Shown: positions 1-9,579, numbered from the stretch's first letter. The stretch is 64,000 bases of DNA from Opitutus sp. ER46 (GCF_003054705.1 NZ_QAYX01000022.1:124001-188000); one strand, 5' to 3'. Notes: generated by a model not told the origin, from the letters alone. Made by a program: numbers and translations.

Positions 1-1301
1 ACCGGGCGAAAGGCGATGACCTTGATACCGAAATCGAAGGTCTGGGCGTAGACCAGGGCCTGCGTGGGGCGGTCGCCAGCCGCGGCGGTGGCGATTTCAA
101 GGATGCTGAAAGCCCGGCCGCGGGCCGAGCCCAGCGGCGAGTGGCGGACGTTCTCGAGTGATTCGACGCCTGCGGCGGAGTCGGCGGCGATGACGCGCCC
201 GGTGGCGTCGACCAGGACCACGGTGACATCGTGGCCGACGTCGGCCTGGCGGGTGGACGTGGCGAAGCGATGAACCTCCAGGGAGCCCTCGACGATGCCG
301 GCGAACGCGCCGTTGGGGGTGCGCCAAGGCGCGCTGAGCGCGACCAGGATGTCGCGGCCAAAGCCGCGGCCCCGAAAGACGCCGGAGGTGTAGGGTTCGG
401 ACCGGGCCTGCGGAACAGCGAAGTAGTCCCGGTCGGCTACGCTGGCCCCGTGAAGCTCCGGACGCAGCGGGGCGGTTTCGATGAGGTGACCTTCGGCGTT
501 GGTCACGAGCATCGTGACAAAGTCGGGATGGGCACGGAGCGATTCCTGGATGATAACGCCGGGCTGGCTGGCGCCGCGCGTGAGTGTGGCGGCAGCGGCG
601 ACCACGGCGGCGCGGTGCAGGCGCAGGTGTTGCTCGAGGGATTCGCCGACGGCGTTGACGGCGTCTTGCAGCCGGGCCTCGTTGGTGCGCCGGGTCACGT
701 GGCGCAGGAGCAGCGAGCCGCCGAGGGCCATGAAGACGGCGGGCCCCGCGGCGAGCAGGAAGGCCCAGCTGAACATGAGTTGGCGAAGCCCGCGCGGAGC
801 CGGGCGCGCCGGCAGACCGAGCCAGCGTCCGATGGGCATCGAGCGGCAAACCGCTTCGGCGAACAAGACGATGCTCACCGAGATGAGCACGTGGTCGAAG
901 ACGATGACTGCGGACTGCGCGGACGGGCAGCCCGTCACGCGGGTCAGCCAGGCAAAGGCGAGCGGGAGGCCGCAGAACGCCCAGAACAGGACATCGGCAA
1001 GCGCGGCGCTGCGCAGGCGGTGGCCAACGCCACTCAGCCAGGCCGCTTCGAGCGTGACGATCGGAAGGAGGATCGCGGTCTCGGGTGCGGGAGCGAAGAC
1101 GGTGGGAAGTTGCGCGACCAGCGCAGCGAGGGCTGCCCACGGCGGCGGGAGGAGCAAGACCAGCGGCGTGGTGAGGAGCAGGCCGAGCTGGAGTCCCAGC
1201 CCGAATGACAGGTCGAGCGGGGAGGCGTTGAGCGCGGTCGCGAGGGCGACGAGCCCGACGACGCGCGAGGCACGGACGGCAAGCGTGCGCGTGGGAGTCA
1301 T
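1..1301 (-). CDS. Membrane Cache-domain sensor protein, partial (C-terminus beyond window edge)
   Basis: Reading the minus strand from the ATG at 1301 gives an open frame of 433 codons to the window edge, so the gene is cut. The first ~190 residues contain several hydrophobic segments (for example around GLGLQLGLLLTTPLVLLLPP), and one more membrane helix follows near LMFSWAFLLAAGPAVFMALG. After it comes a periplasmic-type sensory region resembling a double-Cache (PDC) domain, with ADRDYFAVPQARSEPYTSGV and FAGIVEGSLEV as typical elements. The start codon overlaps the stop of the upstream receiver-kinase gene by four bases (ATGA), so the two are co-transcribed. The output domain lies outside the window. 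A histidine kinase or diguanylate cyclase is plausible, but that is inference. Confidence 0.75.
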   Translation of the reverse strand, partial: MTPTRTLAVRASRVVGLVALATALNASPLDLSFGLGLQLGLLLTTPLVLLLPPPWAALAALVAQLPTVFAPAPETAILLPIVTLEAAWLSGVGHRLRSAALADVLFWAFCGLPLAFAWLTRVTGCPSAQSAVIVFDHVLISVSIVLFAEAVCRSMPIGRWLGLPARPAPRGLRQLMFSWAFLLAAGPAVFMALGGSLLLRHVTRRTNEARLQDAVNAVGESLEQHLRLHRAAVVAAAATLTRGASQPGVIIQESLRAHPDFVTMLVTNAEGHLIETAPLRPELHGASVADRDYFAVPQARSEPYTSGVFRGRGFGRDILVALSAPWRTPNGAFAGIVEGSLEVHRFATSTRQADVGHDVTVVLVDATGRVIAADSAAGVESLENVRHSPLGSARGRAFSILEIATAAAGDRPTQALVYAQTFDFGIKVIAFRP

Positions 1302-2473
1302 GCGGTGGGCGAGGCGGCGGCGGGTGACGGGGCCTCGGCGGGGCGCGCGCCGCTGAACTGGACCAAGAAGCGCGCGCCCTGGTCGGGCTGGCTCTCCGCC
1401 CACATGCGGCCGCCGTGGGCGTGGACGAGGCGGCCGATCAGGGAAAGGCCGAGGCCGACGCCGTCGCCGGTGGGCGCCCGACCCAGTTGTGAGAAGGCGC
1501 GGAAAAGGCGTTCGCCCTGTTCGGCGGAGAAGCCGACGCCGTTGTCCTGCACGTAGAAGACCGGCGGCGCTTCGCCGAGCAGGGCGCCGATCTCGATGCA
1601 GGGTGTCGTTCGGCCGGCGGAAAATTTCACCGCGTTGGTGAGCAGGTTGTAGAACACGCGCTCGAGCAGCACGGCGCTGGCGGCCACGGGCGGGAGGTCG
1701 CGCACGGTGAACTCGGCGGTGACCTGCGGAAACACCATGCGCACGTGCGACCACACTCGCTGGATGACGGGCTTCGGATCGATCAATTCGGCGGCTTCGC
1801 CGGTGTCGCCCTCATGCTCGTCCCGGGCGAGTTGGAGGATGTTCTGCACGAGGTCCTGCATCATGAGCGTGGCCTGGTGCGCGCCGTCCACGAGTTGCCG
1901 CGAATCCTCCGGCAAATTGGCTTCCCGGAGCAGCGAGAGGTACCCCTTCACGACGGTGAGCGGCGAACGAAGGTCGTGGGTGACGAAGTTGGCGTACGAC
2001 AGCAGCATTGCGTTGGCATCGCGGAGCTGGCGGGTGCGCTCATGCACCTGGCGCTCGAGCTCGGCGTTCATGCGCTCGCGGGCCTCGGCGATGGCGCGAA
2101 ACCGGTTGAGCGAAACGATGGTGCTGACGCGCGCACGCATCTCGTCGCGTGAGCAGGGCTTGGTGACGAAATCATCGGCCCCGGCCTGCAATCCCTCGAG
2201 GCGAGAGGCGGAGTCGTGCAGGGCCGTGACCATGATGATCGGCACCCGACCGAATTCAGGATCCGCGCGGAGTTGGCGGCAGACGGTGTAGCCGTCCATC
2301 TCGGGCATCATGACGTCGAGGAGGATGAGGTCCGGCGAGACGGCGCGGGTCTGCGCGAGGGCTTCCCGGCCGTTGCGGGCGACGTGGACCTCGTAGTCGT
2401 CGCGAATCAGGAACGACTCGAAGGTCAGGATGTTCAGCTCCTCGTCGTCGACGATCAGGATCTTGGGCTTCAT
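1298..2473 (-). CDS. Response regulator receiver-histidine kinase hybrid
   Basis: This 391-residue protein has an N-terminal receiver domain (about 1-120) with the acidic pocket DDEE, phospho-acceptor D53 in LLDVMMPEMDG and the conserved K105. A coiled linker (about 125-158) follows, then a HisKA dimerisation helix with H166 in FVTHDLRSPLT. The C-terminal HATPase domain carries NLLTNAVKF, DNGVGF and GDGVGLGLSL. There is no membrane segment, so it is a cytoplasmic phosphorelay component. It overlaps the upstream kinase gene by four bases and the downstream Cache sensor by four bases. The receiver-first order suggests it accepts phosphate from a partner, probably the 584-residue kinase, and then signals to a further receiver. 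No DNA-binding output is present. Confidence 0.9.
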   Translation of the reverse strand: MKPKILIVDDEELNILTFESFLIRDDYEVHVARNGREALAQTRAVSPDLILLDVMMPEMDGYTVCRQLRADPEFGRVPIIMVTALHDSASRLEGLQAGADDFVTKPCSRDEMRARVSTIVSLNRFRAIAEARERMNAELERQVHERTRQLRDANAMLLSYANFVTHDLRSPLTVVKGYLSLLREANLPEDSRQLVDGAHQATLMMQDLVQNILQLARDEHEGDTGEAAELIDPKPVIQRVWSHVRMVFPQVTAEFTVRDLPPVAASAVLLERVFYNLLTNAVKFSAGRTTPCIEIGALLGEAPPVFYVQDNGVGFSAEQGERLFRAFSQLGRAPTGDGVGLGLSLIGRLVHAHGGRMWAESQPDQGARFLVQFSGARPAEAPSPAAASPTA

Positions 2474-4224
2474 TGAGGGGAGAAGGGAGGTTGGGAGGCG
2501 CTGGGTTGCGCCGGCAGCGTGAGGGAGAAGGTGCTGCCGCGGCCGGGCGTGCTCTCCACCGCGACGGTGCCGTCATGCAGGCGCACATAGTGGTCGACGA
2601 GCACGAGGCCGAGGCCGGTGCCGCCGAACCGACGCGAGAGCGAGGCATCGACCTGGGTGAAAGGTTGGAACAGCAAGTGGAGTTTCTCCCGGGGAATGCC
2701 GATGCCCGTGTCGGCGACGGTGATGACGACGCCGCCGGCCGCCGTGGCGCGGGCGGCAACGTCGACGCGACCACCGCTGGCGGTGAACTTGATCGCGTTG
2801 TGCAGGAGCTTGAGGACGGCCTGGCTGAGCAGGCGCTCGTCGACGTGCGCGAAAAGCGGTGGCGTGGGACGCTGGACGGAGACGGTCAGGCCCTTGGCGT
2901 TGAGATCGGCGCGGAGGCTGTCGGCGGCGGCGGCGCACACGCTGCCGATCTCGACCAGGGTGCGGTTGGGCTTGAGCCGGCCGGCGCCGATGCGGGCAAA
3001 GTCGAGCACGTCGTTGATTCTTTGATACAGCTGTTGGCCGGCGGTGCGGATGAGGTCGAGGAAGCGCCGGGTGCGGGCGGGATCGGCGTCAAGGGACGTC
3101 TCGACGAGGAGCGACTCCGAGAGGCCGAGCACCGCGTTGAGCGGGGTCCGGAGCTCGTGGCTCATGGCCGCGAGAAACTCGTTGCGGGCGCGGCTGGCGG
3201 CTTCGACCTCGGTCTTGGCGGCGCGGAGGGCGGATTCGGCCGCCTTGAGCGCGGAGATATCGACGATGGTACCGACGAGTCCGGCCTGGGGATGGACGGA
3301 ACGGTCGGGGATGCGGGCGCTGACCTGGACCCAGCGGATCGTGCCGTCGGCGCGGAGAAACTGGACCTCGCAGCGGTGTTCAGGGCGGGTACCGCGGAGC
3401 AACTCGAGCAAGGCGGTGCGGTGGGTGCGGCGGTCGGCGGGCACGGCGAAAGATCCGCAGAAACGCTGCAGGGCGGTCTGAGGGTCTTCGCCGGTGAGGT
3501 TCCGCCAGGCGGCATTGAGATAGGTGAAATTGCCGCGGTGGTCCGTGCGGAAGACGACCTCGTTGAGATCGTCGAGAAGCGTGTTGTAGCGGGCTTCGAT
3601 CAGCGCCTGGCGCCGGCAGTGGTCGCAGCGGTCGAGAGCGGCGCCAATAAGGCGGGCGCAGCGGCGCAGCGTCGCAAGGGCCTGGTCCGACCAGGAGGTC
3701 GCGGCGTGGTCGGTGAGAACGAGCACGCCCCAAAGCGCCGCGCGGCGGTGAATCGGCAGCACCGTGAGGCGGGACGGGGGCTGAGGCGAAGGCCGGGCGG
3801 GTTCGGAGGTGGTGGTAGCGGGCGGAGCGTCGGAGAATGGTGCGCCGGTGGCGGCGACGATGGCTTCGCCGCGGCTCAGGCGATCTACCCAATCGAAAGC
3901 CAGGACGGTTCGGCGCGACGGCCAGGCAGGCTGGGGCGTTGGCGTTGTGGTGGTGACGGGAGGCCAGGCCACGATGTGGACGACCTGCCAGTCGCTGGTC
4001 GTTTTGGGGGACAACGTGCAGATTTGGGCGGCGGTGGCCTGGGCGGCGGGAGCGAGAATTGCCAGGAGGTCGGAAAACCCATGCGGCGGGAGAAACCGGC
4101 GGACGACATGCTCGGCAAGTTCAGTGGCGGCCAGAAGCAATTCGGGCAGGTGCGGTTCGCGGATGGAAGGCGCGGGGAGCTGGGCCGCGGGGGCTGGCGG
4201 AGAAGCTGCTGATGCGGACATCAT
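2470..4224 (-). CDS. PAS domain sensor histidine kinase
   Basis: This is a 584-residue soluble histidine kinase. Residues about 30-197 look like a GAF-type sensory domain, with the two blocks RLTVLPIHRRAALWGVLVLTD and ALATLRRCARLIGAAL. A PAS domain plus PAC motif spans about 208-330 (NEVVFRTDHRGNFTYLNAAW, then VGTIVDISALKAAE). The HisKA box has H356 in AAMSHELRTPLN. The HATPase domain shows HNAIKF, DTGIGIPREKL and GGTGLGLVLV, ending near residue 575. It is the first gene of a three-gene sensory operon on the minus strand and overlaps the next gene by four bases. The signal is unknown. The ATG gives an N-terminus starting MMSASA with a low-complexity Ala/Pro stretch, so a slightly later start is possible. 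Confidence 0.9.
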   Translation of the reverse strand: MMSASAASPPAPAAQLPAPSIREPHLPELLLAATELAEHVVRRFLPPHGFSDLLAILAPAAQATAAQICTLSPKTTSDWQVVHIVAWPPVTTTTPTPQPAWPSRRTVLAFDWVDRLSRGEAIVAATGAPFSDAPPATTTSEPARPSPQPPSRLTVLPIHRRAALWGVLVLTDHAATSWSDQALATLRRCARLIGAALDRCDHCRRQALIEARYNTLLDDLNEVVFRTDHRGNFTYLNAAWRNLTGEDPQTALQRFCGSFAVPADRRTHRTALLELLRGTRPEHRCEVQFLRADGTIRWVQVSARIPDRSVHPQAGLVGTIVDISALKAAESALRAAKTEVEAASRARNEFLAAMSHELRTPLNAVLGLSESLLVETSLDADPARTRRFLDLIRTAGQQLYQRINDVLDFARIGAGRLKPNRTLVEIGSVCAAAADSLRADLNAKGLTVSVQRPTPPLFAHVDERLLSQAVLKLLHNAIKFTASGGRVDVAARATAAGGVVITVADTGIGIPREKLHLLFQPFTQVDASLSRRFGGTGLGLVLVDHYVRLHDGTVAVESTPGRGSTFSLTLPAQPSASQPPFSPQ

Positions 4225-4940
4225 GCGGAGCAGCCCAAGAATGTGGCGTCACGGCGGTCGATGTGGCAGGGCGTTTCCGGTCGGCCGGGTGCGGTCGGCG
4301 AAAAGAGCGCAGCAGAAAGCATTAAGCAGCATACGGATTCCGTGGGAGCTGCTAAATGCGTACTTTCTGCCAATGCGGGCGTAGTTAGCCGCATCGAGGG
4401 AGAGGTGCTGCCAAATGCAATCGCGCGGATCCGAAGTCGCGGTGGTTTTGAAAGACTCTGGAGCAGGCTGAGATCCATCGCCATGGCGCAGGAACGGGAG
4501 CACGTGCGTTAGAAGCTGGGCCGGCACAATGGCCATTATGTAAAGTAAAAGTATGGCTAACTTCTGCCTTCCCGACTCGGTCTGCTCCCCTGGTTGCGAG
4601 ATTCGGTCCGCAGGTGTCCCGATCGAAGGGCGACGAACTTCTCCCGCTGATCCCCGGCTGTGGCTCGATCGGTTTGGGAAAGTGGCGCGCGCTTTGAGTC
4701 CAAACTCACGAATTTGTGGTCAATCCACGGTGCTACTCTCCTGCCAGGCGCGGGTGGCGCTGCCCCGCCGCGCATTCTTCTCAGGAATCCGATTGCCGAC
4801 AAAGCGAATGAACGCGCACAGCAGCGCGAGTGGCATGGTCTTCTCGCCCGCGGCTGCCACCAGATCTTAACCATCGCGACACTCCCGGCGCTTGACTCAA
4901 CCGAGGGCGGCCCCGTACGCCAAGACCGTGCGGCAAGAAC
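4225..4940. other. Intergenic stretch without a supported gene
   Basis: About 700 bases lie between the start of the sensory operon (minus) and the glycerophosphodiesterase (plus). Short open frames occur on both strands, but their predicted proteins are Arg/Cys/Pro-rich and show no recognisable domain or signal. GC content drops locally around 4535-4560 and 4945-4960 (AT-rich bases near TATGTAAAGTAAAAG and CATAAATATACC). That would fit divergent promoters for the flanking genes, but I cannot fix a -35/-10 pair. Confidence 0.4.
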
Positions 4941-4973
4941 ATGCTGCATAAATATACCACGAACCCCCTCCTC

Positions 4974-5936
4974 ATGAAAACCTCCGGTCTCTTGGCGCTT
5001 GCGGCCGCCGTCCTCTCCCTCCCCGTCGTGAACTTCGCCGCGCCCGCCGGCAAACCCTACAACGTCACGGACCATATTCCGTTCGAGCAGATCGTCGTCC
5101 AAGGCCACCGCGGCGTGGGCGAACTTGCCGAGGAGAACACCATCGAGGCGTTCGAGATGGCATGGGGCATGGGCATCTACCCGGAATCCGACCTGCGGAT
5201 GACGAAGGACGGCGTGATCGTGCCCTTTCACGATAATGATTTCCGCCGGGTGGTGAAGGACGCGCCGCCGGAGCTGGCGCGCAAAGGCGTCAAGGATCTC
5301 ACTTTCGCTGAGCTTTCCGAACTCGATGTGGGTTCCTGGAAGGGCGAGCAGTACAAGGGGCGCCGGGTGATCCCGATGTCGGCCGTCTTCGAGCGCATGC
5401 GCGGGCGGCCAGAACGGCACCTCTACATGGACGTGAAGAAGATCGATTTCGCGAAGCTCGCGGCCGAGATCCACAAGTACGGGATCGAAAAGCAGGTCAT
5501 CCTTGCCTCCCGCCTTCCCGACGAGCTGCGCCAGTGGAAGAAGCTGGTGCCTGAGTCTGGCACGCTGCTCTGGGTGCACGGCACGGAGAAGGAGATTCGC
5601 CGCGACTTCGCGGCGTACCGGAAAACTGGGTTCGAGGGGTTCACCCAGGTGCAGATCCACGTCTTCCCCAAGGTTTCCGATAACAACTACGCCACTCGCG
5701 TGGACGAGAGTTCGTCCGACAATCCCTTCCGCCTGCGCAATGACTTTCTGCGGGAGATTGGCGAGGAACTCCGCCAGCACGGCGTGATCTTCCAGGCGTT
5801 CCCCTACACGACCGATCCGACCGCCTACGGCCAACTGCTCGACCTGGGCGTGATGTCGTTCGCGACGGACCATCCCGACGTGACGATGCGCGAACTCAAG
5901 GCGTACTACGCGAAGCGCGCGGCGGCGCGCCAGTAA
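4974..5936 (+). CDS. Glycerophosphodiester phosphodiesterase family protein, secreted
   Basis: It probably hydrolyses glycerophosphodiesters to an alcohol and glycerol-3-phosphate outside the cytoplasm. The ATG at 4974 begins a clean signal peptide (MKTSGLLALAAAVLSLPVVNF, then AAPA). An in-frame ATG at 4941 would add 11 residues, but these precede the Lys of the signal sequence, so I prefer 4974 (320 residues). The GDPD core starts with the catalytic HRG in VQGHRGVGELAEENTIEAF. It continues with the metal-binding ESDLRMTKDGVIVPFHD and later DVKKIDF, consistent with a TIM-barrel GDPD. The gene stands alone and a strong hairpin follows it. Its substrate, which could equally be a teichoic-acid-like or sugar phosphodiester, cannot be read from sequence. 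Confidence 0.88.
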   Translation: MKTSGLLALAAAVLSLPVVNFAAPAGKPYNVTDHIPFEQIVVQGHRGVGELAEENTIEAFEMAWGMGIYPESDLRMTKDGVIVPFHDNDFRRVVKDAPPELARKGVKDLTFAELSELDVGSWKGEQYKGRRVIPMSAVFERMRGRPERHLYMDVKKIDFAKLAAEIHKYGIEKQVILASRLPDELRQWKKLVPESGTLLWVHGTEKEIRRDFAAYRKTGFEGFTQVQIHVFPKVSDNNYATRVDESSSDNPFRLRNDFLREIGEELRQHGVIFQAFPYTTDPTAYGQLLDLGVMSFATDHPDVTMRELKAYYAKRAAARQ

Positions 5937-5980
5937 TCTCCGGCCGCGTCGGCCGGCCAGTTTCATCCGTCGCTTCTGCA

Positions 5981-6007
5981 CGGCGGGAACCTCCCGGGTT
6001 CCCGCCG
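5981..6007 (+). terminator. Terminator-like hairpin after the glycerophosphodiesterase gene
   Basis: A perfect 11-bp stem (5981-5991 with 5997-6007, arms CGGCGGGAACC and GGTTCCCGCCG) encloses a five-base loop. It begins 45 bases after the stop codon. The run after it (TTGCCATTCTT) is only moderately T-rich, so termination may be partly Rho-dependent. Confidence 0.6.
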
Positions 6008-6354
6008 TTGCCATTCTTGGGGGTCGACGCAAACGGGCTTGGAAAGCTCGTTTGCGGGGATCCGACCTCCGCTCGTTTCCGCTTCGGCATGGGTATTTCC
6101 CCTTAACGTTTGGGCCGGCTGGTCGATAACGGGAGTTGCCTCGCGACCTGCAGATTTGGTCGACCGGCCTTCCTCCTTCGGGACTTCAGCCCGAAAGACA
6201 AAGGAGCAGCGCGTGGCACCTCCATGCCGACGCGCGCCCTTGCGCGCCGGTTCCACTGGAATTTCCCGACACCTCCTCCGCCGCTTCTCCGCGCCGGTCC
6301 GGGACGTTCCATGCCCGTCGCACTCCGCGTCGGGCACTCAAACAGTCAAACCCT
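6008..6354. other. Leader region of the chemoreceptor gene, no gene seen
   Basis: These ~350 bases between the hairpin and the chemoreceptor start contain an open frame continuous with the chemoreceptor. Its translation, however, is Pro/Arg/Ser-rich and unlike a receptor N-terminus. I read the stretch as non-coding leader and promoter DNA and see no defined motif in it. Confidence 0.4.
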
Positions 6355-7983
6355 ATGAATACCTGGACCGTCGGAAAACGTATCACGGTTGGCTATGCCA
6401 CCGTCCTGCTCGTCACCCTAGCCATTGGACTTTTCGCCGCTTCGCGGCTCACCGTCATCGGTGACCACGCGGGCACGCTTACGCGAGACGCGATGCCGCA
6501 AGTGATCGCCTTGGGGCAGATTCAAACCAACACCGTCCTCGCAAACGCGTACTTGCTGCGGCACATCCTCCTCGCCGAGGCGAGCCAGCTCAAGGACCTC
6601 GACGAAGCCGTCACCACCCTCGCGGCGGCCAACGACAAGTTGTACCAGGTTGCCCAGGACGGGGCCCGCACACCCGAAGCAAAGGCGGCGATGGCCAAGG
6701 TCATGGCGGCGCGCGACCTCTATCTGAAACAACGGGCCGCGGCGTTTGCGCTGAGCCGGGGCGGCCAGAAAACAGAGGCCTTCGTCGCGTATGAAAAACA
6801 GGTCGGACCCGATTTCCGCGCGCTCAATGCCGCGCTGCAGGAATCGGTGAACCATTATCGCGACGAGGGCGGACGGGCGGGCAACGGCATCACCGGTGCG
6901 ATCGTTGCCTCAAAGCGCTTTATCTTCATCGGCATTGTCGCGGCGCTGCTGCTCGCCTCCGGCATCGGATACCTGATCGTCCGGGCCACGAACCGCATCC
7001 TGGTGGTCACCTCCGAGTCGCTCGATGAAGGGGCGGCACACGTGACGGCCGCGGCGGGCCAAGTCTCGGCCGCGAGCCAGATGCTCGCGGAAGGATCGAG
7101 CGAACAGGCTGCAAGTCTCGAGGAAACCAGCTCCTCGCTCGAGGAGATGGCTTCGATGACGAAGCGAAATGCGGACAACGCCAACCATGCGAAGGAGCTC
7201 TCCGGGCAGACCCGGCAGGCGGCCGATACGGGAACGGCGGACATGGACGAAATGAAGGCCGCCATGAGCGCGATCCAAGAGTCGTCGACCGGCGTCTCGA
7301 AGATCATCAAGACGATCGACGAGATCGCCTTCCAGACGAACATCCTTGCGCTGAATGCCGCGGTCGAGGCCGCGCGGGCCGGCGAAGCCGGCATGGGCTT
7401 CGCGGTGGTCGCCGACGAAGTGCGCAATCTCGCCCAGCGCTCCGCGCAATCCGCCAAGGAGACGACGGCGAAGATCGAAGATGCGGTGGCCAAGGCCGAA
7501 CGCGGTGTCGCCATTTCCGCCCGCGTCGCCAAGTCCCTGGCCGAGATCGCGGAGAAGACCCAAAAGGTCGACGCTATCGTCGGGGAGATCGCGACCGCCT
7601 CGAATGAACAGAGCCAAGGGATCGACCAGCTCAACACCGCCGTGGGCCAGATGGACCAGGTCACGCAGTCCAATGCGAGCAACGCCGAGGAGACTGCGTC
7701 GGCCGCCGAGGAGTTGAACGGCCAGGCGCTTTCGCTGCAGGACGCGGTGGTGGAACTGAAGAAACTCGTTGGCGGCAATGCCGGCGCAGGCCGTTCCGCC
7801 GCGGTGCGCACGGAGCGCGGGCGGCCGGCGCGCGCCCCGCAGAAACTGGCGCGAGTCGTGAAGACGCCGGCCAAAGAGGCCGTGATTCCCTCCGAGAGCA
7901 CGCCGCCTGGCACGAATGGCGCAGCGCCCCGCAACGGCGCGATCAAGATTGCCTCGCCGGAGCTAAACTTCCGCGACGTCTGA
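6355..7983 (+). CDS. Methyl-accepting chemotaxis protein
   Basis: This is a transmembrane chemoreceptor of 542 residues when started at the ATG at 6355 ([10 protein letters not shown]), which places TM1 at about 9-29 as is usual. The periplasmic part (30-187) resembles a four-helix-bundle ligand domain. TM2 lies at about 188-209. The cytoplasmic rod follows, with the highly conserved hairpin tip [20 protein letters not shown] and [22 protein letters not shown] near residues 322-370, where CheA/CheW bind. A recognisable HAMP is weak or degenerate between TM2 and the rod. The C-terminus is a ~75-residue basic linker without the NWETF-type CheR tether. No other che genes lie nearby, so this is an orphan receptor. 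The open frame extends upstream to 6136, but that sequence is not receptor-like. Confidence 0.93.
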   Translation: MNTWTVGKRITVGYATVLLVTLAIGLFAASRLTVIGDHAGTLTRDAMPQVIALGQIQTNTVLANAYLLRHILLAEASQLKDLDEAVTTLAAANDKLYQVAQDGARTPEAKAAMAKVMAARDLYLKQRAAAFALSRGGQKTEAFVAYEKQVGPDFRALNAALQESVNHYRDEGGRAGNGITGAIVASKRFIFIGIVAALLLASGIGYLIVRATNRILVVTSESLDEGAAHVTAAAGQVSAASQMLAEGSSEQAASLEETSSSLEEMASMTKRNADNANHAKELSGQTRQAADTGTADMDEMKAAMSAIQESSTGVSKIIKTIDEIAFQTNILALNAAVEAARAGEAGMGFAVVADEVRNLAQRSAQSAKETTAKIEDAVAKAERGVAISARVAKSLAEIAEKTQKVDAIVGEIATASNEQSQGIDQLNTAVGQMDQVTQSNASNAEETASAAEELNGQALSLQDAVVELKKLVGGNAGAGRSAAVRTERGRPARAPQKLARVVKTPAKEAVIPSESTPPGTNGAAPRNGAIKIASPELNFRDV

Positions 7984-7995
7984 AGTCGGTTGGGC

Positions 7996-8023
7996 CCGCT
8001 GCCGTCGCCAAGGGCGGCAGCGG
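7996..8023 (+). terminator. Terminator-like hairpin after the chemoreceptor gene
   Basis: A 9-bp GC stem (7996-8004, CCGCTGCCG, with 8015-8023, CGGCAGCGG) closes a ten-base loop 12 bases after the stop. There is no U-tract, so its role as an intrinsic terminator is uncertain. Confidence 0.45.
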
Positions 8024-8159
8024 CTGGGCGGTTGCGGGACTCGTGAACGCGGTGCCTGACTGTCCAGCGAAGTATGGCCGAACGGCCGAGCCGCCGCTTC
8101 GTCCTGCTGGTGGACATTCGGCACCTCGATTCCATCTTCATCAGTCCCCTTCCCCCCGC

Positions 8160-9542
8160 ATGAAATTGGTCTCCCCTCTCCTCCTCCTTGGCGTCGCGGT
8201 GGTCGGTACGGCCGCGGCGCAGCCCGCCGCTTCCGTTGCGCCGACGGTGCCGGCGCTCCGACGCTTCGAGCCCGCCTACCCCGTGCGTTATGCCCCCATG
8301 CCAGTGCCGGAGATTCGGCAGGTCATGGAGCGGGTTCATGGTTACCTCGATGGCGTCACTCCGGCGCAACTGATCGACGCGAAGACCCGTCAGCCGGTCG
8401 ACCTCGCGGCGGCGAATCCGAACGCGGTGATCGCACCGGGCGACTTCCTGCTGGTGACTTACGAATGGGGCGTAACCTACGCCGGTATGCTGCTGGCAAG
8501 TGAGGTGACCGCCGACGGACGCTATGCCGACTATGCCGCCACCCGCTTGAAGTTCATTGCGGATGCGGCCCCGCGGTTTCGGGCGCAGTTGGCCGCCTTG
8601 CCGGAAAACGCCCGGGAGCGCATGCGCGTGCCGTTTCGCTCGGTCAATGCGCCGCACACGCTGGACGATTCGGGCGCAATGGCGGCCGCCTTCATTAAGG
8701 CCGCCCGCGCGGGACACCACCCCGAGGCCTTTCGCCCGGTCATCGACAATTACCTGAAATGGATCAGCCGCGGGCAGCAGCGCCTCGCCGATGGGACGCT
8801 CGCGCGCAATCGTCCCCTGCCCAACTCACTCTGGCTCGACGATCTCTACATGAGCGTGCCAGCCCTCGCGCAGATGGGAGCGCTCACGGGCGACCGCGCC
8901 TATTTCGACGATGCGGCGCGCCAGTTGATTCAGTTTCACCGGCGAATGTTCGTGCCGGAGAAGGGGCTTTTCATGCATGGCTGGGTAGAGGCCATGGACC
9001 CGCATCCCGCATTCCACTGGGGCCGGGCCAACGGCTGGGCCGTGATGGCGGCGGTCGAATTGCTCAGCGTGATGCCTGACGACCACCCGCAGCACGCCGC
9101 CGTGCTCGCGATCTTCCGGGCGCATGCCCGCGGTCTCGCCGCGTGCCAGGGTGGTGACGGCCTCTGGCACCAGTTGCTGGACCGGCCCGATTCCTATCCC
9201 GAGAGCTCGGCGTCCGCGATGTTCGTGTATGCGCTCGCCCGCGGCATCAATCGCGGCTGGCTCCAGCCGCTCGTCTACGGTCCCTGTGTTTCCTTGGGCT
9301 GGAATGCCGTGGCGAAGACGGTGAACGTGAAAGGCCAGGTCGAGCAGACCTGCGTGGGCACGGGCATGGGCTTCGAGCCGACATTCTACTACTACCGGCC
9401 CACCTCGGTGTATGCGGCTCATGGTTACGGCCCCGTCCTCCTGGCCGGCGCCGAGATGATCACGCTTCTTCAGGGCCAGGGCGCCGACGCCAACGTCCAT
9501 GATGGCGCCATTCAATTCAGCCGCGCCGCAGCCTGGCGCTAA
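8160..9542 (+). CDS. Glycoside hydrolase family 105/88-type unsaturated glucuronyl or galacturonyl hydrolase
   Basis: It is expected to remove the 4,5-unsaturated uronic acid left at the non-reducing end of oligosaccharides after pectin or rhamnogalacturonan lyase action. The ATG at 8160 gives 460 residues with a signal peptide (MKLVSPLLLLGVAVVGTAAA), so the enzyme is exported. The (alpha/alpha)6-barrel signatures are visible: EWGVTYAGMLLASE, SLWLDDLYMSVPALAQMG (Asp of the catalytic LDDLYM segment), FHWGRANGWAVMAAVELL and SYPESSASAMFVYALARGI, ending in the family-typical YYYRPTSVYAAHGYGPVLLA. The gene lies 37 bases before a PL22-like propeller gene. The two together suggest processing of oligogalacturonides. 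The upstream in-frame ATG at 8043 is rejected because it would bury the signal peptide. Confidence 0.9.
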   Translation: MKLVSPLLLLGVAVVGTAAAQPAASVAPTVPALRRFEPAYPVRYAPMPVPEIRQVMERVHGYLDGVTPAQLIDAKTRQPVDLAAANPNAVIAPGDFLLVTYEWGVTYAGMLLASEVTADGRYADYAATRLKFIADAAPRFRAQLAALPENARERMRVPFRSVNAPHTLDDSGAMAAAFIKAARAGHHPEAFRPVIDNYLKWISRGQQRLADGTLARNRPLPNSLWLDDLYMSVPALAQMGALTGDRAYFDDAARQLIQFHRRMFVPEKGLFMHGWVEAMDPHPAFHWGRANGWAVMAAVELLSVMPDDHPQHAAVLAIFRAHARGLAACQGGDGLWHQLLDRPDSYPESSASAMFVYALARGINRGWLQPLVYGPCVSLGWNAVAKTVNVKGQVEQTCVGTGMGFEPTFYYYRPTSVYAAHGYGPVLLAGAEMITLLQGQGADANVHDGAIQFSRAAAWR

Positions 9543-9579
9543 GCCGCTCCGACCGGTCCTCATCAACCTCGTCCAGCCT

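Noticed and set aside
97-1140. Arg/Pro-rich open frame inside the partial Cache sensor gene
   Set aside because: The neighbouring minus-strand frame from 1301 is open to the edge and encodes membrane helices and a Cache domain. This frame is its shadow.
4243-4536. Overlapping small open frames upstream of the sensory operon
   Set aside because: They are short, on both strands, without RBS or recognisable sequence, in a probable promoter region.
4225-4940. tRNA or small structured RNA gene
   Set aside because: No cloverleaf or TTCRANY-type T-loop could be found here or in the other gaps by eye. A covariance-model scan would be decisive.
4557-6032. Open frame of 491 residues on the minus strand over the glycerophosphodiesterase gene
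   Set aside because: It is antisense to a gene with clear GDPD motifs and signal peptide. The antisense product shows no family.
6855-8720. 621-residue minus-strand frame crossing the chemoreceptor end and the GH105 start
   Set aside because: It spans two real plus-strand genes and is a compositional artefact.
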